Positions 23,424 to 35,795 of a stretch of 64,000 nucleotides of DNA are shown here, one piece after another; position 1 is the first letter of the stretch, and each line of letters starts with the position of its first letter. Under the pieces are notes generated by a model, which had not been told where the DNA came from, did no database searches, and saw only the letters and a program-made list of their open reading frames with translations. The position numbers and the translations under genes were made by a program. Source of the stretch: Antitrichia curtipendula (Eukaryota; Streptophyta; Bryopsida; Hypnales; Leucodontaceae); assembly GCA_951230915.1 (NCBI GenBank), contig OX579640.1:15272981-15336980 (forward strand), read 5' to 3'.

Positions 23424-26400
23424 ATGGCGAGGAGGAATAGGATGAGTTTAGTACTCTTGGTTTCGGTTCTCCTAGTGCCGACGTTCGTTACTGCGACTCC
23501 GTTTCCTGTTCCAGGTCGTCCACTGCAGAGCCAGCACAAGCAGATGCGGGTGTACAATGCGAGTAATGCACAAACGAAGGGGCAGCTGTTTACGACGATG
23601 AATGCAGATGCGACTTCATTCACAGTGAGTAATCAATCATTGTCTTGCTCTGCTTTCATTTTTAACTAGTGTGATGGTTTGAAGTTTAGGTTTTCAGACT
23701 TATCGTGGAAGTTTATCGATTACTGTAAGTTTCAAACGCATGATCGAGTAATCCAATTCTCGCTATGGTGTCCATGTTGCCCTCGTAGTGATATTTATTG
23801 TAATGGCAGTTACCGATTGCCTATACTGAGATGTGCAAGCAGATGTCAGTAAGAAATCTAGGATAAGTCTAGTATTTTGTTGGTAGAATTGCATAAAACT
23901 CCGTCATAGCCACTGAAAACGACCACTTTGATGAATGGACATTTCCTTTGAATGGCTATGAGAGCATCGCTCCTCACGGTTAGCTTGTGCTTGCCATTAG
24001 AATTGAGAACTTTGCAAATTTGTATCTGAGTAGTTCCGTTCACTTGTCAAGTAGTTCTCGACAATCCACTTGACCTTTATGTTTCAAAACGCTGTACTCT
24101 ATCAAGATTCAGCGAGCTAGTATTTTTTTAAGACAGCAATGTATTTTCCGGAGGTAGTACTTCTATCATCAGCATGCAAAATCGAAGTTCTTGGGGAAAA
24201 TAACTATATAATTTCTTCTAATGTGGACATTTGCAGAGCCTGAACCAACAAGGTTCTTTGTTAATCACATCCAAAACCAACGTTACTCTCTGATTTTATA
24301 ATAAAGAATAGTACAGAGAATTGAATCTTGGTGAACAAATGACTACTTCAATTACATTGGTAAGTTTCCGATTGCCAAGAATGAGAAGTACAAGCAATGT
24401 TTCCTTTGATAGCTAGGACAGGTATAGATTTAAGTGTAGGAAAACTCTTCTAAACTTGATTTCCCCTGCATTATGGAATTGCTTCTAATGTGGGCAATGG
24501 CAGTTATCCGATGGCGATACTGTAACATGCATTCCCATCGAGAAACAACCTTCTTTATCTCCATTCGACAATCCTGAAATCCAAGTAAGATTTGACATAC
24601 TTGCAGAGCCCTCTTGTTGTGCTCATTCTTTGAGGCTATTTTTTCTTGGATTTGGCTAGTTGTATGTTCAGTATTGTGAAGCCAAAAAGTATAGCTTTGA
24701 GAGTGTACCTCATCATCTAACCATAGAAGGAGATATCAAGAGATAACCTTTACTCATCTGTATCTCCTTCATTCACCAAGCTACTTAATTTACTACCTAG
24801 ATTTCTTTCTGCATACCAAAACAAAAGGACTTCTTAAGTGCATTGTACACTTACTAGTGTGGAAGCCTTTGGGTTGTTCAGTACAAGTACAACTACCAAT
24901 GTTCTATGTTATTCTAACTACTTCAGGATGCATAGACTCTAGGTTAATTGAATTACATTTCCAGCATTGTACGATTCGTTAGAAGCTTCATTAACCGAAC
25001 AATTGTAGACTTCTTAAACTAAGTTTGGTATTCGAAGGAGACATTTATTTAATCAGTGTTGGGATTGCTTGAATGTTGCAGCTGAAGCCATCCATGCATC
25101 CGGACTCAGGGAGCTCTTCAAGCAACGACAATGTGGCCAAGACGGCCTCCCAGCTGTTTGCCAAAGAGTATAAGAGGTGTCCCAAAGGTCAGATTCCAGT
25201 GCGGAACAATCGGAAATCGGACTTAGACGCAGCTGGAGAATTGAGTACCAGCTCACCGAAACGCAAGTACGTGCACCAGGTGAGAATTTATTAACTCTAA
25301 ATGCTCAAACATGCACTAGGTGGAAGATGAATGTTCGAAAGGAGCTTTCATTCAAATAATAATCATTGAGGAAGCTTCAAGAAAAATCGTGTAATATTAA
25401 TGAAAAGAGGAAAGAATGGTCGAGGTGAATCGGTAACATAAATGTTTTGGAGTAGTTAAAATCATTTTAAATGATATTTTAAAAGCGATCTTGTTATCTT
25501 TTGTTCAAGCACCTTGGGGTTAAATTCTCAAACTATTTGTATTCTCTGTGCAGTTCAAATTGTCCAACCTTTCATTTCCAACCGCTGAAGAACAGAGGAA
25601 TCACATGTGCCTAAATTTGAATTTTCATGTTGTGAAAAAATCAGTAATGTCAGACAGGGCATAATCTTATATTAGTGAAGAGTTGGTGCATTTGATAATA
25701 TGTACACATGAAAACATGTAGGCTTCACAACCTTGGCATGTTGCATCCAAAAAAGCGCATTTTTTGGTGCCTGTGTTGCTAACAAATACTCTTTTAAAAA
25801 TTCGTGCAGCATGCATACACAGCAACAACCATCTCTCATCCTCCGGCATACAAGGGAACCCAAGTGGTGTTAAACGTGTGGCAACCATTTGTGGAGCCTC
25901 ATGACTTCAGCCTGGCCCAGCTCTGGGTCATGAATACAGGCTTGTCATTCAACCCGGGCAGTAGTAACTGGCTCATGAACTCCATCGAAGTTGGGTGGCA
26001 GGTTTATTCGGATCTGTACGGGGACAAGTTGGCTCGCCTGTTCGTATACTGGACTGTGAGTGCCACTCCTGCCATTTTCATTTTCTTCACTACGCTTAAA
26101 TTAATAATGGAATGTCAATAAGCCTTACATTTGCAACAGTTTAGTAGTAGTGGTCTCAATGTGATTTTCAGAATTAGCTCTAGTTGCCAAAGAACCTGCT
26201 AAATAAGGGATGTTCGCACTTGGTGTTAGGCGTTGTGTCAGCAAGGTTTAAAGGTGTACTAAAATTCATTCCCGAAATCCTCACTACTACCACTCTCAAC
26301 ACCAATTGACTACATTCCTTAAAATGCTGAAAATTCAAATTTGACATATGATATTCAACTCTGCTGTTGCTTACAAAACAAGCAGCTACACTACGAGAGG

Positions 26401-27997
26401 CTCTGTCCTTGTAGCAGTAGCTTGCTTTTTCGAGTATGTTCCTGCTCAAACTTCCTCACATGAAGCGTTTGTCATTGAAAAGCCTTCTCTCCTTCGGTTC
26501 AGAGTCCAGAATTGGAAGACGTTTTTCTAGATTTTCACCCACATTTGTGAACACTGCTTTGTGAACACTTGAAAGGGGAAAGATTTCAGGAGGGGCTCGA
26601 ATTGCATTTTCTTAAGTGAACTTTGTGAAAATTTATGCCACATCTGTGAAAATTTCATCCCATCAGATCTGTGAGCTTGTTGGAATTTTGATTTGTAGCT
26701 GGCTCAATCTTCTTGTGCTGCAGGGAGACGGGTACGTGAACACGGGTTGCTACAACCTCAACCACGATTGTCCAGCTGGTAGTGAAGGCTTTGTTCAAGT
26801 GAGCAGCAAGGTGCTGCTCGGTGGTTCCATTTCACCCCCTTCAGAAGCAGATTCTGATCAATATGAGATCAAGTTACGTGTATTCAAGGTATATCTGTCA
26901 CTTCATAACCCTAAAACATACATATTTCTGTCACTTTGGGTTGTTCAAGAGCCAAACTCGCTTGAGATCACATTTTGACCACCCTGTCCTGCAAGCATTC
27001 TAGTGGAAAGTTGAAGGAATATCAGGCAATCCCATGAACCAAGCCATTCATACTCCCAATAATTGCTAAATGAAGGCCATCCAAGTGAAATAGGAGGAGA
27101 CTTGATGCTGTGGGTAATATGGGTCAGTCAAGAGGAGAGAGAATGAGGTTCAGGGTCCTTGAAATCCTGTACCTCGTCTAAATTTGACTGGGTTGGATTG
27201 GACAGGATGATGAATCTGGGAATTGGTGGCTTCAGTTCAACCAAGAGAATGTGGGCTACTGGCCGAAGTCGTTATTTCACTCGCTTAGAGACACCAGCGA
27301 CTTGATCCAGTGGGGTGGCGAGGTTTTTGATGTTCGTGAAGGGGATGCACAGACAAAGACCCACATGGGCAGTGGAGCTCTCGCCACCTCGGGCTTTGGC
27401 AAGGCTGCTTATCAGCGCAACCTGCAATATGTCTCCCTGGGCAACACTATGTACGACGTCACTGACTTACAGGTATAATGAGCTAAACCCCAATACATAC
27501 AAAACACAACTCCAACAGGATTTGTTAATAGATTAATCCCCTAACAGAAATAGAAAAAAGGCGTGTACAACATTGCAGAATCTGCAACACTAGGACATTG
27601 AAATTAAGGCATGAATTTGAAATGTGTATCAATTGAAACTTGAGCTCTTAGAACTTAACGCACATTGGAATAATTTAATCAATTATACTAGTAATAACTT
27701 CTAAAGCATAATTTTATAGTTCAAAAGGTGTGCTTCAGAATTGGAAGGGATGGATTCTTATTCCTATTGTTCGATTGTGCTACCTTCCTCCCAAGAAGTG
27801 AAGGGTATTGGGAGGGGAGGTATGACATCTACCTTGTTGAATATGTGAGGTTTCGGCTACTGTGTTACCAAAAGATGGAATCCTTCTAACTGTTCTTCAC
27901 CAATCAGAATGTGACCACGGAGCCTTCTTGCTACACCGTGTTGCCTGGCAGTAACCAAGACTGGGGTACTTACTTCTACTATGGAGGCCGCTGCTGA
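23424..27997 (+). CDS. Neprosin-domain (DUF239) secreted protein, seven exons
   Basis: Exons 23424-23624, 24504-24584, 25082-25279, 25810-26055, 26724-26888, 27206-27472 and 27908-27997 join in phase 0 throughout to 415 residues. A signal peptide (hydrophobic LVLLVSVLLVPTFVTA, about 9-24) leads to a neprosin activation segment with CPKGQIPVR (127-135 region) and then the neprosin domain (about 180-415). Family landmarks are SIEVGWQVY, LFVYWT followed by GYVNTGCYNL, GNWWLQF, VGYWP, IQWGGEV and GSGALATSGFGKAAY. E220 (IEVGW) and E336 (WGGEV) are the likely equivalents of the two catalytic glutamates of neprosin, a glutamic prolyl endopeptidase of pitcher-plant fluid. The final FYYGGRC replaces the commoner GGPGxxxxC ending. 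Neprosin proteins are secreted or in the cell wall; the substrate here is unknown. Confidence 0.93.
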
Positions 27998-29074
27998 TCC
28001 CTGCTGGGCCCTGCCAGGAAACTGGTTTTATGTTTAGATTGCCAGTGGCTTCCAAATTGGGAAGCAATGAGAGAGTGTTTCTGAGACTCACTAAAGAAGA
28101 GTGAGGCACCTCCCAGCATTGTAGAGAACAAGGCAGATGCTTTCCATGGATGAGCCACTTGCTCATCCTGGGAGCTGCAAGGAAAGGAAAGGGAATGCAT
28201 TCCAAAGAGGAGGAGAAGAGACTCATACCAATATCGGTCTCATTTGTCATTGGATGTGACTGCAATTGCGGTCCCATGCCCTATTCCAATCTGTAAGTTC
28301 GAAGTTCAGTAAGATATGGAAGTCTTGATTTTAGTTGCAGGAAGAGTCATCTGCATCCAGACTTCTTTGATGTGGCTAATAATCTGACCCTCATCTCCAT
28401 AATCCAACATGGACTGAGCTTGTGTTGCTAGATTCTTGTCCGTAACGTTGAAATGAATCCGACACTAATAGAGAGCTTCTACCAATTTCCGCTTGAGAAC
28501 TATTGTGGGAACTCGGCATTCGTAATGCAGATTAAAGGGTTCATTTCCTGTTTGGGGGGGATATGCAGTGCCAACGCAGCCTCTTTCAATCACACAAAGC
28601 AACAATTGTACAGTGTTTCAACCCTGAATGAACAATATCTTGCTAGTCGAAATTGAGATGAACAAAGTCTGTCTTGTGAAAATTAAGTACTCCCTACAAA
28701 TGAAACCAAAATAAAAGTTCAGCTTTTAAACTGATGGACCTGATCATACATTGCAATTCTCAACAACATACATTACTCATTCTGGCTGAAACAAGAACAC
28801 TCTGAAATCGAATACTGAATTTCTCTCATCTACACTATCAAAACTCGCTGGACTAAGAAATTACCACCAAAAATACCGGGTAAACTCAGAACGGAGTATA
28901 AGGAGCCTTCGGCCCACCATTTACATTGATTGAATGAACACAACATCGCCTCTCTTCCAACACCACTACTGCTGCCACACTACAAAAACCTTGCGTATAA
29001 TCTCCCACCAAGACAGTAATCACACGGAACCACCCTCAGTAGCTTCAGACAGCACCAAACCTGATTGTATCCAA
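27998..29074. other. 3' region between the convergent neprosin and helicase genes
   Basis: Holds 3' untranslated sequence of both genes. The ORFs at 27897-28277 (minus) and 28453-28656 (plus) have no family features. AATAAAA at about 28710 could serve as a polyadenylation signal for the plus-strand gene. Confidence 0.5.
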
Positions 29075-32000
29075 TCAAGAATTTTGTTCTGAAACAATTC
29101 CTTCAGTTGGGTCACCGTCTTTGCTGCTTTCTTCAGCAACACCATCATTATTCAGTAGCTCTTGAGCTGGAAAGGAACAAGGGAATGGATGTTATTTGAG
29201 CTAAGAGGAAAGACTCTAAAGAAAGTCAGAAAGAAATGAAGTGAGCAACTAAGAAGTTCAAAATCGCAAACAAGTTTTCACATAAGAGCAGCTAGCTAGC
29301 TGTCAAATCAAACCTGCCGTCAGACGAGGGAGAAGTTCCTCCATAAGAGCAAGTGGAAGTTCATAGTCCTCGCAAAGTCCGTTTTCCAACTTGCTTAGAA
29401 GCTCCTTCTTGAAATGGCGAGCCTGAAGCATCATAAGAATAACTATGAACAAAAGAATGGAAAAAAGAAGACTATATTTCGATAAAATCAGTACACTGAA
29501 AACACAACACTAAGGTAGTCTGCTCTAAAAGCGACCACGACACAGAGATTTCGCTTTCTTCCATGTACCAGCAGTGTACATTTCAGGAGGTGGTCGGTTT
29601 TACTGACCACTGCATTTCAACTTCAAAAATTCGTAACTAATTCCACGAAGGTTCAAAAAATATGAAACGACTTGGGTTAGAGGCCAATTCCATTTCTCTT
29701 CCTACGAAAATTTACTGAAAGGGGTTTAGCTTCCCTAAAAAGGCAATCAGCTCTTAAATGGTCGCTTTAAGAGCAGACTACCTTACAGCTGCCAAGGCAT
29801 TAGCCTAATAGTATGACCAACCTGTCGTAATAGCAGCTTACCTCCCTCTTTAGCAACAAAGTAAATGCTCGACCGGCTTGCCCTGCTCTTGCAGTACGGC
29901 CAACCCGATGGACATATGTCTTTGCGTACACGGGAACATCAAAGTTAATCACATTTGCAACGCCCTCCACATCCATGCCTCGAGTCATTGCATCTGATGC
30001 CACAAGCACCTGCACTTTACCGTCCATGAAATCTGCCAGCGCTTTCCTACAGTACACAAAAAAACAGAAAAGTTGGCAGAATTCATGTTAACCTTTGTTT
30101 GACAGCTAATGTGAAGAGGCTCACTACGTCATGAAGTTCCAAGACCGATCATGGCTTACACATAAGTATGAAAACGCCAAATCCTGCAGGTTCTCTACCT
30201 CCGGATATGCTGCGGCTGCCGGCTTGAATACTCCGCCACTCGAGATTCGTCACCCGCGTAGAAATATCTCAGAAACAAGAACAGCTGGTTTGTGGCTTCC
30301 ACAGATGCGTTAAAGATAATGGTGGGCTGTTTCTGAAATTGTTCCAGGAGGGCCACCAGGACTAAAGACTTCTTGCTTGCTTTTGTCATCTGTAAAAAGA
30401 AAAACATAAATACCGTGCTTTTGCACTCCATTCCATGTATCTTATAGAAAAGTGGACTTCCAAAAATGTTCGCCACAACCAAAATATAATCTGCTCAATT
30501 TACTTCAGTACAAGAATTTGATAAAATTGCTAACACATGCTTCCAGATACTTACCAGCTTAAAAGTTTTCAGCTGTTTGGGAAGTTGATAACGATTCTCT
30601 TCAGCGCTAGGGGCAAGGTACAGAGGGCAGTAAAGGTCCAACTGGGCAATCTTTGCTGGGTCTTTTGTTAAGGTAGCTGATAATACAAATTTCATGACTC
30701 TTGGATGCACCCTTCCTTTAAATCCCCGCTCTAAACACCTGAACATACATGATACATACTTGGGTCAAAATTCACAAAAAAAATTCATTGATAGGAAAAA
30801 AATTATGACATACTCAAAAACTAACAACGCATCCTTAGCGCTGCAATTAAAACTTCCACTCCAATCCAGATGTTTTGGTCAGTTCGTCATTGACACAGTC
30901 ACGTAAGACTTCGTAAGATATTCTTGAATGTCTAGGCAGAGCATAATATGGCAAACTATGGAAAGAATCTCTGTAACACGTGGAGGCTTTCTATCTTAAA
31001 CCTTGTAATTTAATATTGAAAAATGTGTCTACTCAGAAAATACTCACCAGCGTCTTCTTGTGAGCACTGTACCCACGCCTTGTAAGCATTGAGCTTTTCT
31101 TCTGCTAGTATCGTCGAACATATCAGGGATTTGAATAACTTGGAGAACATTCGGCAACCAAGATTGATAATCTTGCCTTAAAAGCCTATCAGTCTCATCC
31201 ACAACCTAAAAAGTCCCATCCAGTGAGTTCACTTCATCAAATGCATACGCAACAAGTTTCCCGTCCCTTGCTGACACGACTCAGAAATTTTAATCACAAT
31301 CGTCTTGTGCAAATAAAAAAATGCTCACCAGGTATTGGAGATGTTCCACTGTGAATCCAGGAGTACTTTTCAGATGGTCCATTAATCTCCCAGGTGTAGC
31401 AACTAGAATGTCAACACAGCTTTCAAATACTGGACTGTTTTCCGAAGATTTGTGGAACCCAAAACTATGAACCATCCTTGATCTAGACTTCACAAGTTCA
31501 CCAACCTCTGCAGCAACCGTAGATTGACCAACTAGGCCGACCGATAAACCCACTGCCGGTGCTAAGATATCAAACACAGCCTTCACCTGAAAGGAGTAAT
31601 CATCAACAACACCTCAGTCTACCCGCATTGCTAACTGTTAAACTCAAAAAAAATAAAAATTGAGAGGAATATTTTAAGATATAGAGGAAGTAAGAGAAGA
31701 GAGACCTTTTCTCTGCGTAAACCTAAACCCGTAACCCGTAACAGCAAGATTATCAGTACCTGAACAGCAAGATCTCGTGTCGGAAGAACCACCAGCGCTC
31801 GAAGACGGCGCAGCACTCTTGTCGAAAGCAACTGAACGATCGGTAAAGCAAACGAAAGAGTCTTGCCACTTCCCGTGGGCGAGCAAACACACAAATCCCG
31901 CTCACGTCCACCAGGACCCAGCACTTGGTTCCACACGGCAACCTGAACAGGAAATAGCGCTTCAATTCCAGCCTCTTGCAAAGCCTCTTGCAATCTGAAA

Positions 32001-32322
32001 ATATCTAACACAAAACCACGTCAGGAGATTCAAATATCGTCTACATAGCACAATAAACCCTAATCCGCTCCAACCACACACACAATTGAAGCATTTTCCA
32101 ACGCAGCAGGTCAATTTGTAACCCTACGAACCTCGGATCGAGACGAGGAACCTCATTGACAAGTTGAGATTCATGAGCTCCAATTTCAATAGGGTTGCGC
32201 ATCCATGGCAGAACGGGAGGGCCCTTGGTTTTCACCACCTTGGGCGTCTCGGTAGCCATGGTCATAGCCTCTGGGAGGGTCACCGTAATGGTTTCCTTCT
32301 CCTCTGCGGCTTCGTCCCCCAT
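29075..32322 (-). CDS. DEAD-box ATP-dependent RNA helicase, RH1/DDX51/Dbp6 type, nine exons
   Basis: Exons 32322-32132, 31994-31760, 31586-31329, 31205-31048, 30738-30555, 30389-30199, 30046-29842, 29422-29314 and 29166-29075 join in frame to 540 residues, close to Arabidopsis RH1 (about 520). Helicase motifs in order: FPVQ (78-81), motif I PTGSGKT (103-109), Ia PTRDLAVQ (135-142), TPGR before 220, motif II DETD (231-234) in place of DEAD, motif III SAT (301-303), a IIFNAS motif IV, motif V TRGMDV (427-432) and motif VI HRVGRTARAGQ (452-462). DETD is typical of the Dbp6/DDX51 branch, which works in 60S ribosomal subunit assembly in the nucleolus. The start ATG at 32322 is followed by an acidic 30-residue lead. 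Upstream telo-box motifs fit control with ribosome-biogenesis genes. Intron 7 holds a MITE, and a broken copy of exon 7 lies near 37.7 kb. Confidence 0.95.
29513..29783. mobile_element. 271-bp MITE with ~25-bp inverted repeats in a helicase intron
   Basis: The left end AGGTAGTCTGCTCTAAAAGC.. (29513 on) and the right end ..GCTTTAAGAGCAGACTACCT (to 29783) are reverse complements over about 25 bases with one mismatch, running into GACCA at the inner side. TA flanks both sides (29511-29512 and 29784-29785), the target duplication of Tc1/mariner-type elements. No transposase is encoded. It lies between helicase exons 7 and 8, away from the splice sites. Confidence 0.88.
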
Positions 32323-32700
32323 TTTGAAGTTTTTCAGTTGTTGCAGGATATGAGTGTGCTACTATCACAGCTCCAAATTTCGTGCACTGAATGCGTAGGA
32401 AGCACAATTGAAACTAAGTACGAAAATCGAGTGCAGGTGGGGGTACATATTATCGAAAGAATGACGGAAATGCATGTTCCGATCGACTTAGGTCATGATT
32501 TCAATGTCGTCAAGACTTCTTGTAGCCCTTCAAGCTCCATGGCACTACTTCCCACTTTCTTCATTCCGTCTCTGAAAGCCTAAAACCCTAATTCTCGCTC
32601 CCACTTCGCAACCACTTCAATTCTTGTCTCCAGGGTTTTTCATTTCATTCCGTCTCTGAAACCCTAAACCCTAAACCCTAACTGCGCTCCCCTTCAGTGC
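32323..32700 (-). promoter_or_regulatory. Helicase promoter with telo-box motifs
   Basis: AAACCCTAAACCCTAAACCC begins at 32659 and AAAACCCTAA lies at 32582-32591, roughly 260-360 bases before the helicase ATG. Each sits in one copy of a duplicated ~45-bp unit (32560-32604 and 32644-32691) that begins TTCATTCCGTCTCTGAAA and ends CGCTCCC. Telo-boxes are known in plant promoters of ribosomal-protein and ribosome-biogenesis genes, which fits the product. Confidence 0.6.
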
Positions 32701-33445
32701 TGTTGCGATCTTACATGGAATAATGAATCTACATAGAATTGCTACATATTTGTTGGTTTTGATTTTTTGCAACGGGGTTAGAAAAAGGTAAAAGATATCA
32801 AAGAAAATGAAATATTTGAAATATATATATTTGAAATTTTAAACTATCTAAAATTAAAATTTTGGACAATATTATTAAATGATTCGCATAGATAAATCTA
32901 AAGTTTTTTTTCCTAGTAATAAGATTCTAAAATTTTAGGGCAATTGAGAATTGATTGTAATTAGTGGACCAAATGTCAATTTAAGTTCAAAAAAATTCAA
33001 TTTAAAAAAAAATAAAAATTCTATCAATGAGTTACCTTAAAGTGGATTTTTAACTAAGAATAAATATAGGAAGTTTGGCGTTGTAGTTGCTTCATCTACA
33101 ACAATTGAAGTTTTTTTTAAAGATCTTTGTTTTATATCAAGCTTGTCAAATTGATGCAATTACAATGGTTGAGAAACTCTATTACACATGTTTGTTGATT
33201 TGGAGGGTGAGTAAACTACGTTTTGATTCAACAATCAACCAACTCTCACAAATAAATACTTTTATAAGCAACATAGTACTTTAAAGCCCTTCATTGGAAC
33301 GATTCTTTTGGTGTACTTTTGGACAACCTTATCAAACTTTATACTTGGTCTATTTAGTAGAATGAGGAACGTTTCCAAGGTAAATATTTTAATGGACACA
33401 TTGACACTAAAGGGAAAATTCCAAAGAAACATTCTACATCTAACA
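32701..33445. other. AT-rich intergenic DNA, nothing recognised
   Basis: AT-rich sequence with only short random ORFs (33087-33284 plus). Confidence 0.55.
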
Positions 33446-34402
33446 TTAACCCCTAAAGATTTTTTACTATGTTTTCACCAAAACCACTCCCAAACTATCA
33501 TTGTAGTTCAAATACCAATTTAAAATTAAACAAAAAAATCATTTTTGGACACATCTAACCGTAGGATCTTGCAGGGCATCAATTTGAGAAGATGTGAAAA
33601 AAAATTCAGAAATTTTCACCGTGTAGATTGCAAGATATTAGCATTTGAAGTGACAAAAATCTTTTTGGGGGGCCCTACTAAAAATCGGGCAGCTGCACTT
33701 CACAAGTTCAAATCATTATGAAAAAATGTCCAAAATGCTTGTAACTCTTTAGATTCATTCCTCAAGGCAAGTTGGATACATATTTCAAAAAATTTAGATC
33801 ATTTTGAATTGTACAATATATAGAAAAAAAATAATAAGTAGAAAGAAGTAGAGAATGATTCAAAATACTAAATTGTTAACCATTTATTTATGAAATTGAA
33901 AAATGCCAATTCCAATGGTTATAATGTTCTAATAAAAAATGTACACCTAATGCTTTTTTCTTTTTTTTCCAAAAATATTGAAAATTGAGCTAAACAAAGA
34001 ACTTCAAAGTTTATATTAGAATAGAGTTTTCATAACTATCTGCAAACTAGCCACAACTAAAACTCCTCATAACTTTCATCTCATTAATCAAAATGGAATG
34101 ATTCAATGTTTTCCACTTACATATAAATCTAGATAACCAATTTCAAATTCTTATTTTTTTAAAAGTGATTTTTAAAGAAGCTTTTTTTGCTACCCAGGCT
34201 ACCCGCCGAGTAATGAAAACTACATGCAATAACTTTTTAACCATGTGGTCAAATGTTATGAAAATTATTAGACCTCAAAGGTACTTTTTGGGAAAATGTT
34301 GTGTGAAAATTTCAAAAAATAAAAATAAAAATTCCATTCATAGTGAGCTGTTCAAAATTGTTATGTTGCCACAAACTGCAATTTGGTCCTTTAGGAGTTT
34401 AA
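33446..34402 (+). mobile_element. ~957-bp inverted-repeat element related to the 587-bp family
   Basis: The left end TTAACCCCTAAAG (33446-33458) equals the tip of the 587-bp elements, and the right end CTTTAGGAGTTTAA (34389-34402) is its diverged complement. Internal text shares CCGTAGGATCTTG, CACCGT..GATTG and AGATATTAGCATTTGAAGT with the short family. An inverted copy lies at 14682-15625 and a partial one at about 41120-41340. The ORFs at 33308-33523 and 34165-34425 have no transposase features. Confidence 0.8.
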
Positions 34403-35206
34403 ACCTTCTGCAACACTTTACTTAAAATTTATATGATTTATGATTTTTCTCCTCTACAAGAATCAAATTTTCATAGGGATTTTCATGAAATCTCATTATG
34501 GAAAATAAAGTCTTTTTGCTACATATATCAATCTCTGCAGCTAAGGTAGCCAACCTCTTTATAAGCATTTAAGTAATTTATTGTGTTTCCAATATACATT
34601 TGGTAAAGGGAAAAATTCCCATGGTGGAAAAATAGATTTGAGTATAGTTTCAGAATTTGTTTTTTTTTTCCCTTAGAAATGAATTGATTATAAAAATTTT
34701 CATAAAGATTTTTTTCAACCTCTTCTTGATATATAGGTCACTATATTTTCAACCATGGGTTGATTACAAAATTATCCATGATTTAATGTAGGTGATAATT
34801 GTAGCTTTGAATGTACATCTTGTGATCATTGTATACTTTCAAGCAAAATTTGCTCCTTGACATTTGTGCTATGTGACTTGTCAATTACGTGCGCGAGCTA
34901 TCACTCTAAACTACAATTGATAAAAAACAAAGCAAGTTAACTAGCGAAAATAGGTGGCGGTCGAAAAGAGGTCGTTTACCTTAACCTTTAAACATCAACA
35001 CAAATGTTTGGTATCCAATGGATGACAAGGAATCCTTCTAGTAGGACAAAAATGCAACTATTCATCCTTGAAATTTTGTTGTAAAAAAAAGAGGTCTTCT
35101 ACAATAGTTTGACTTCCAATGAATATTTTTGCTATTTCTTAAGCCAATGATTCACACGGTAATGAAGGGAGATGATTTCTGAGGTCACCCCTTCATCCTT
35201 TAACCC
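34403..35206. other. AT-rich intergenic DNA, nothing recognised
   Basis: No ORF, RNA gene or repeat recognised between the two inverted-repeat elements. Confidence 0.5.
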
Positions 35207-35795
35207 TTAACGCTTAAAACCCCGAGGGTGTTTTCTGCCAAAAAACACCCAAAACTACCACTTTTGTTGTATTCACTTAAGGAAACCAATTTTTTTTGTT
35301 TTTTTGGAAATTTAACCGTAGGATCTTGTACTTAACTTGTCTGAGATCATGTAATAAAAATTACATCAATTTTGACCGTACGGATTGGAAAATATTAGCA
35401 TTCAAAGTTGAACAAAAAGTTTTTTTTCAAGAAGATGCTTAAATTGTCCGAAAAACTAAGATTGTCCATAACTTTCTCATGCCTAGTCCATATAGAATGA
35501 ATCAAAGCTTCACGTATAGGTAAGAACATAATCTTTTAGGAAAAAATTCAAAAAAAAATTATTTTGACTTTTTGTAATTTTTTTTGGGCTGCCGGAGAAT
35601 CTCCAATTTTTGCTCACAGTGCCATAACTTTTTCATCCGGCATCCAATTGAAACAAAAATTATATATCCACAAAGCTCTTGCAAAGCTACACAACCTCAA
35701 ACAATCTCAAAAAAATTCACTTCAAATTGAGACAATAGGAATCTACCCAGACCCAAATTGTCCCCCGAGTGGACAATCGGGGTTTTAGGGGTTAA
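35207..35795. mobile_element. 589-bp inverted-repeat element (MITE-like), copy 2
   Basis: Alike over its whole length, in the same orientation, to 3467-4053. The right end CGGGGTTTTAGGGGTTAA is well kept; the left end TTAACGCTTAAAACCCCG is more altered. The ORF at 35564-35788 is a by-product. Confidence 0.85.
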
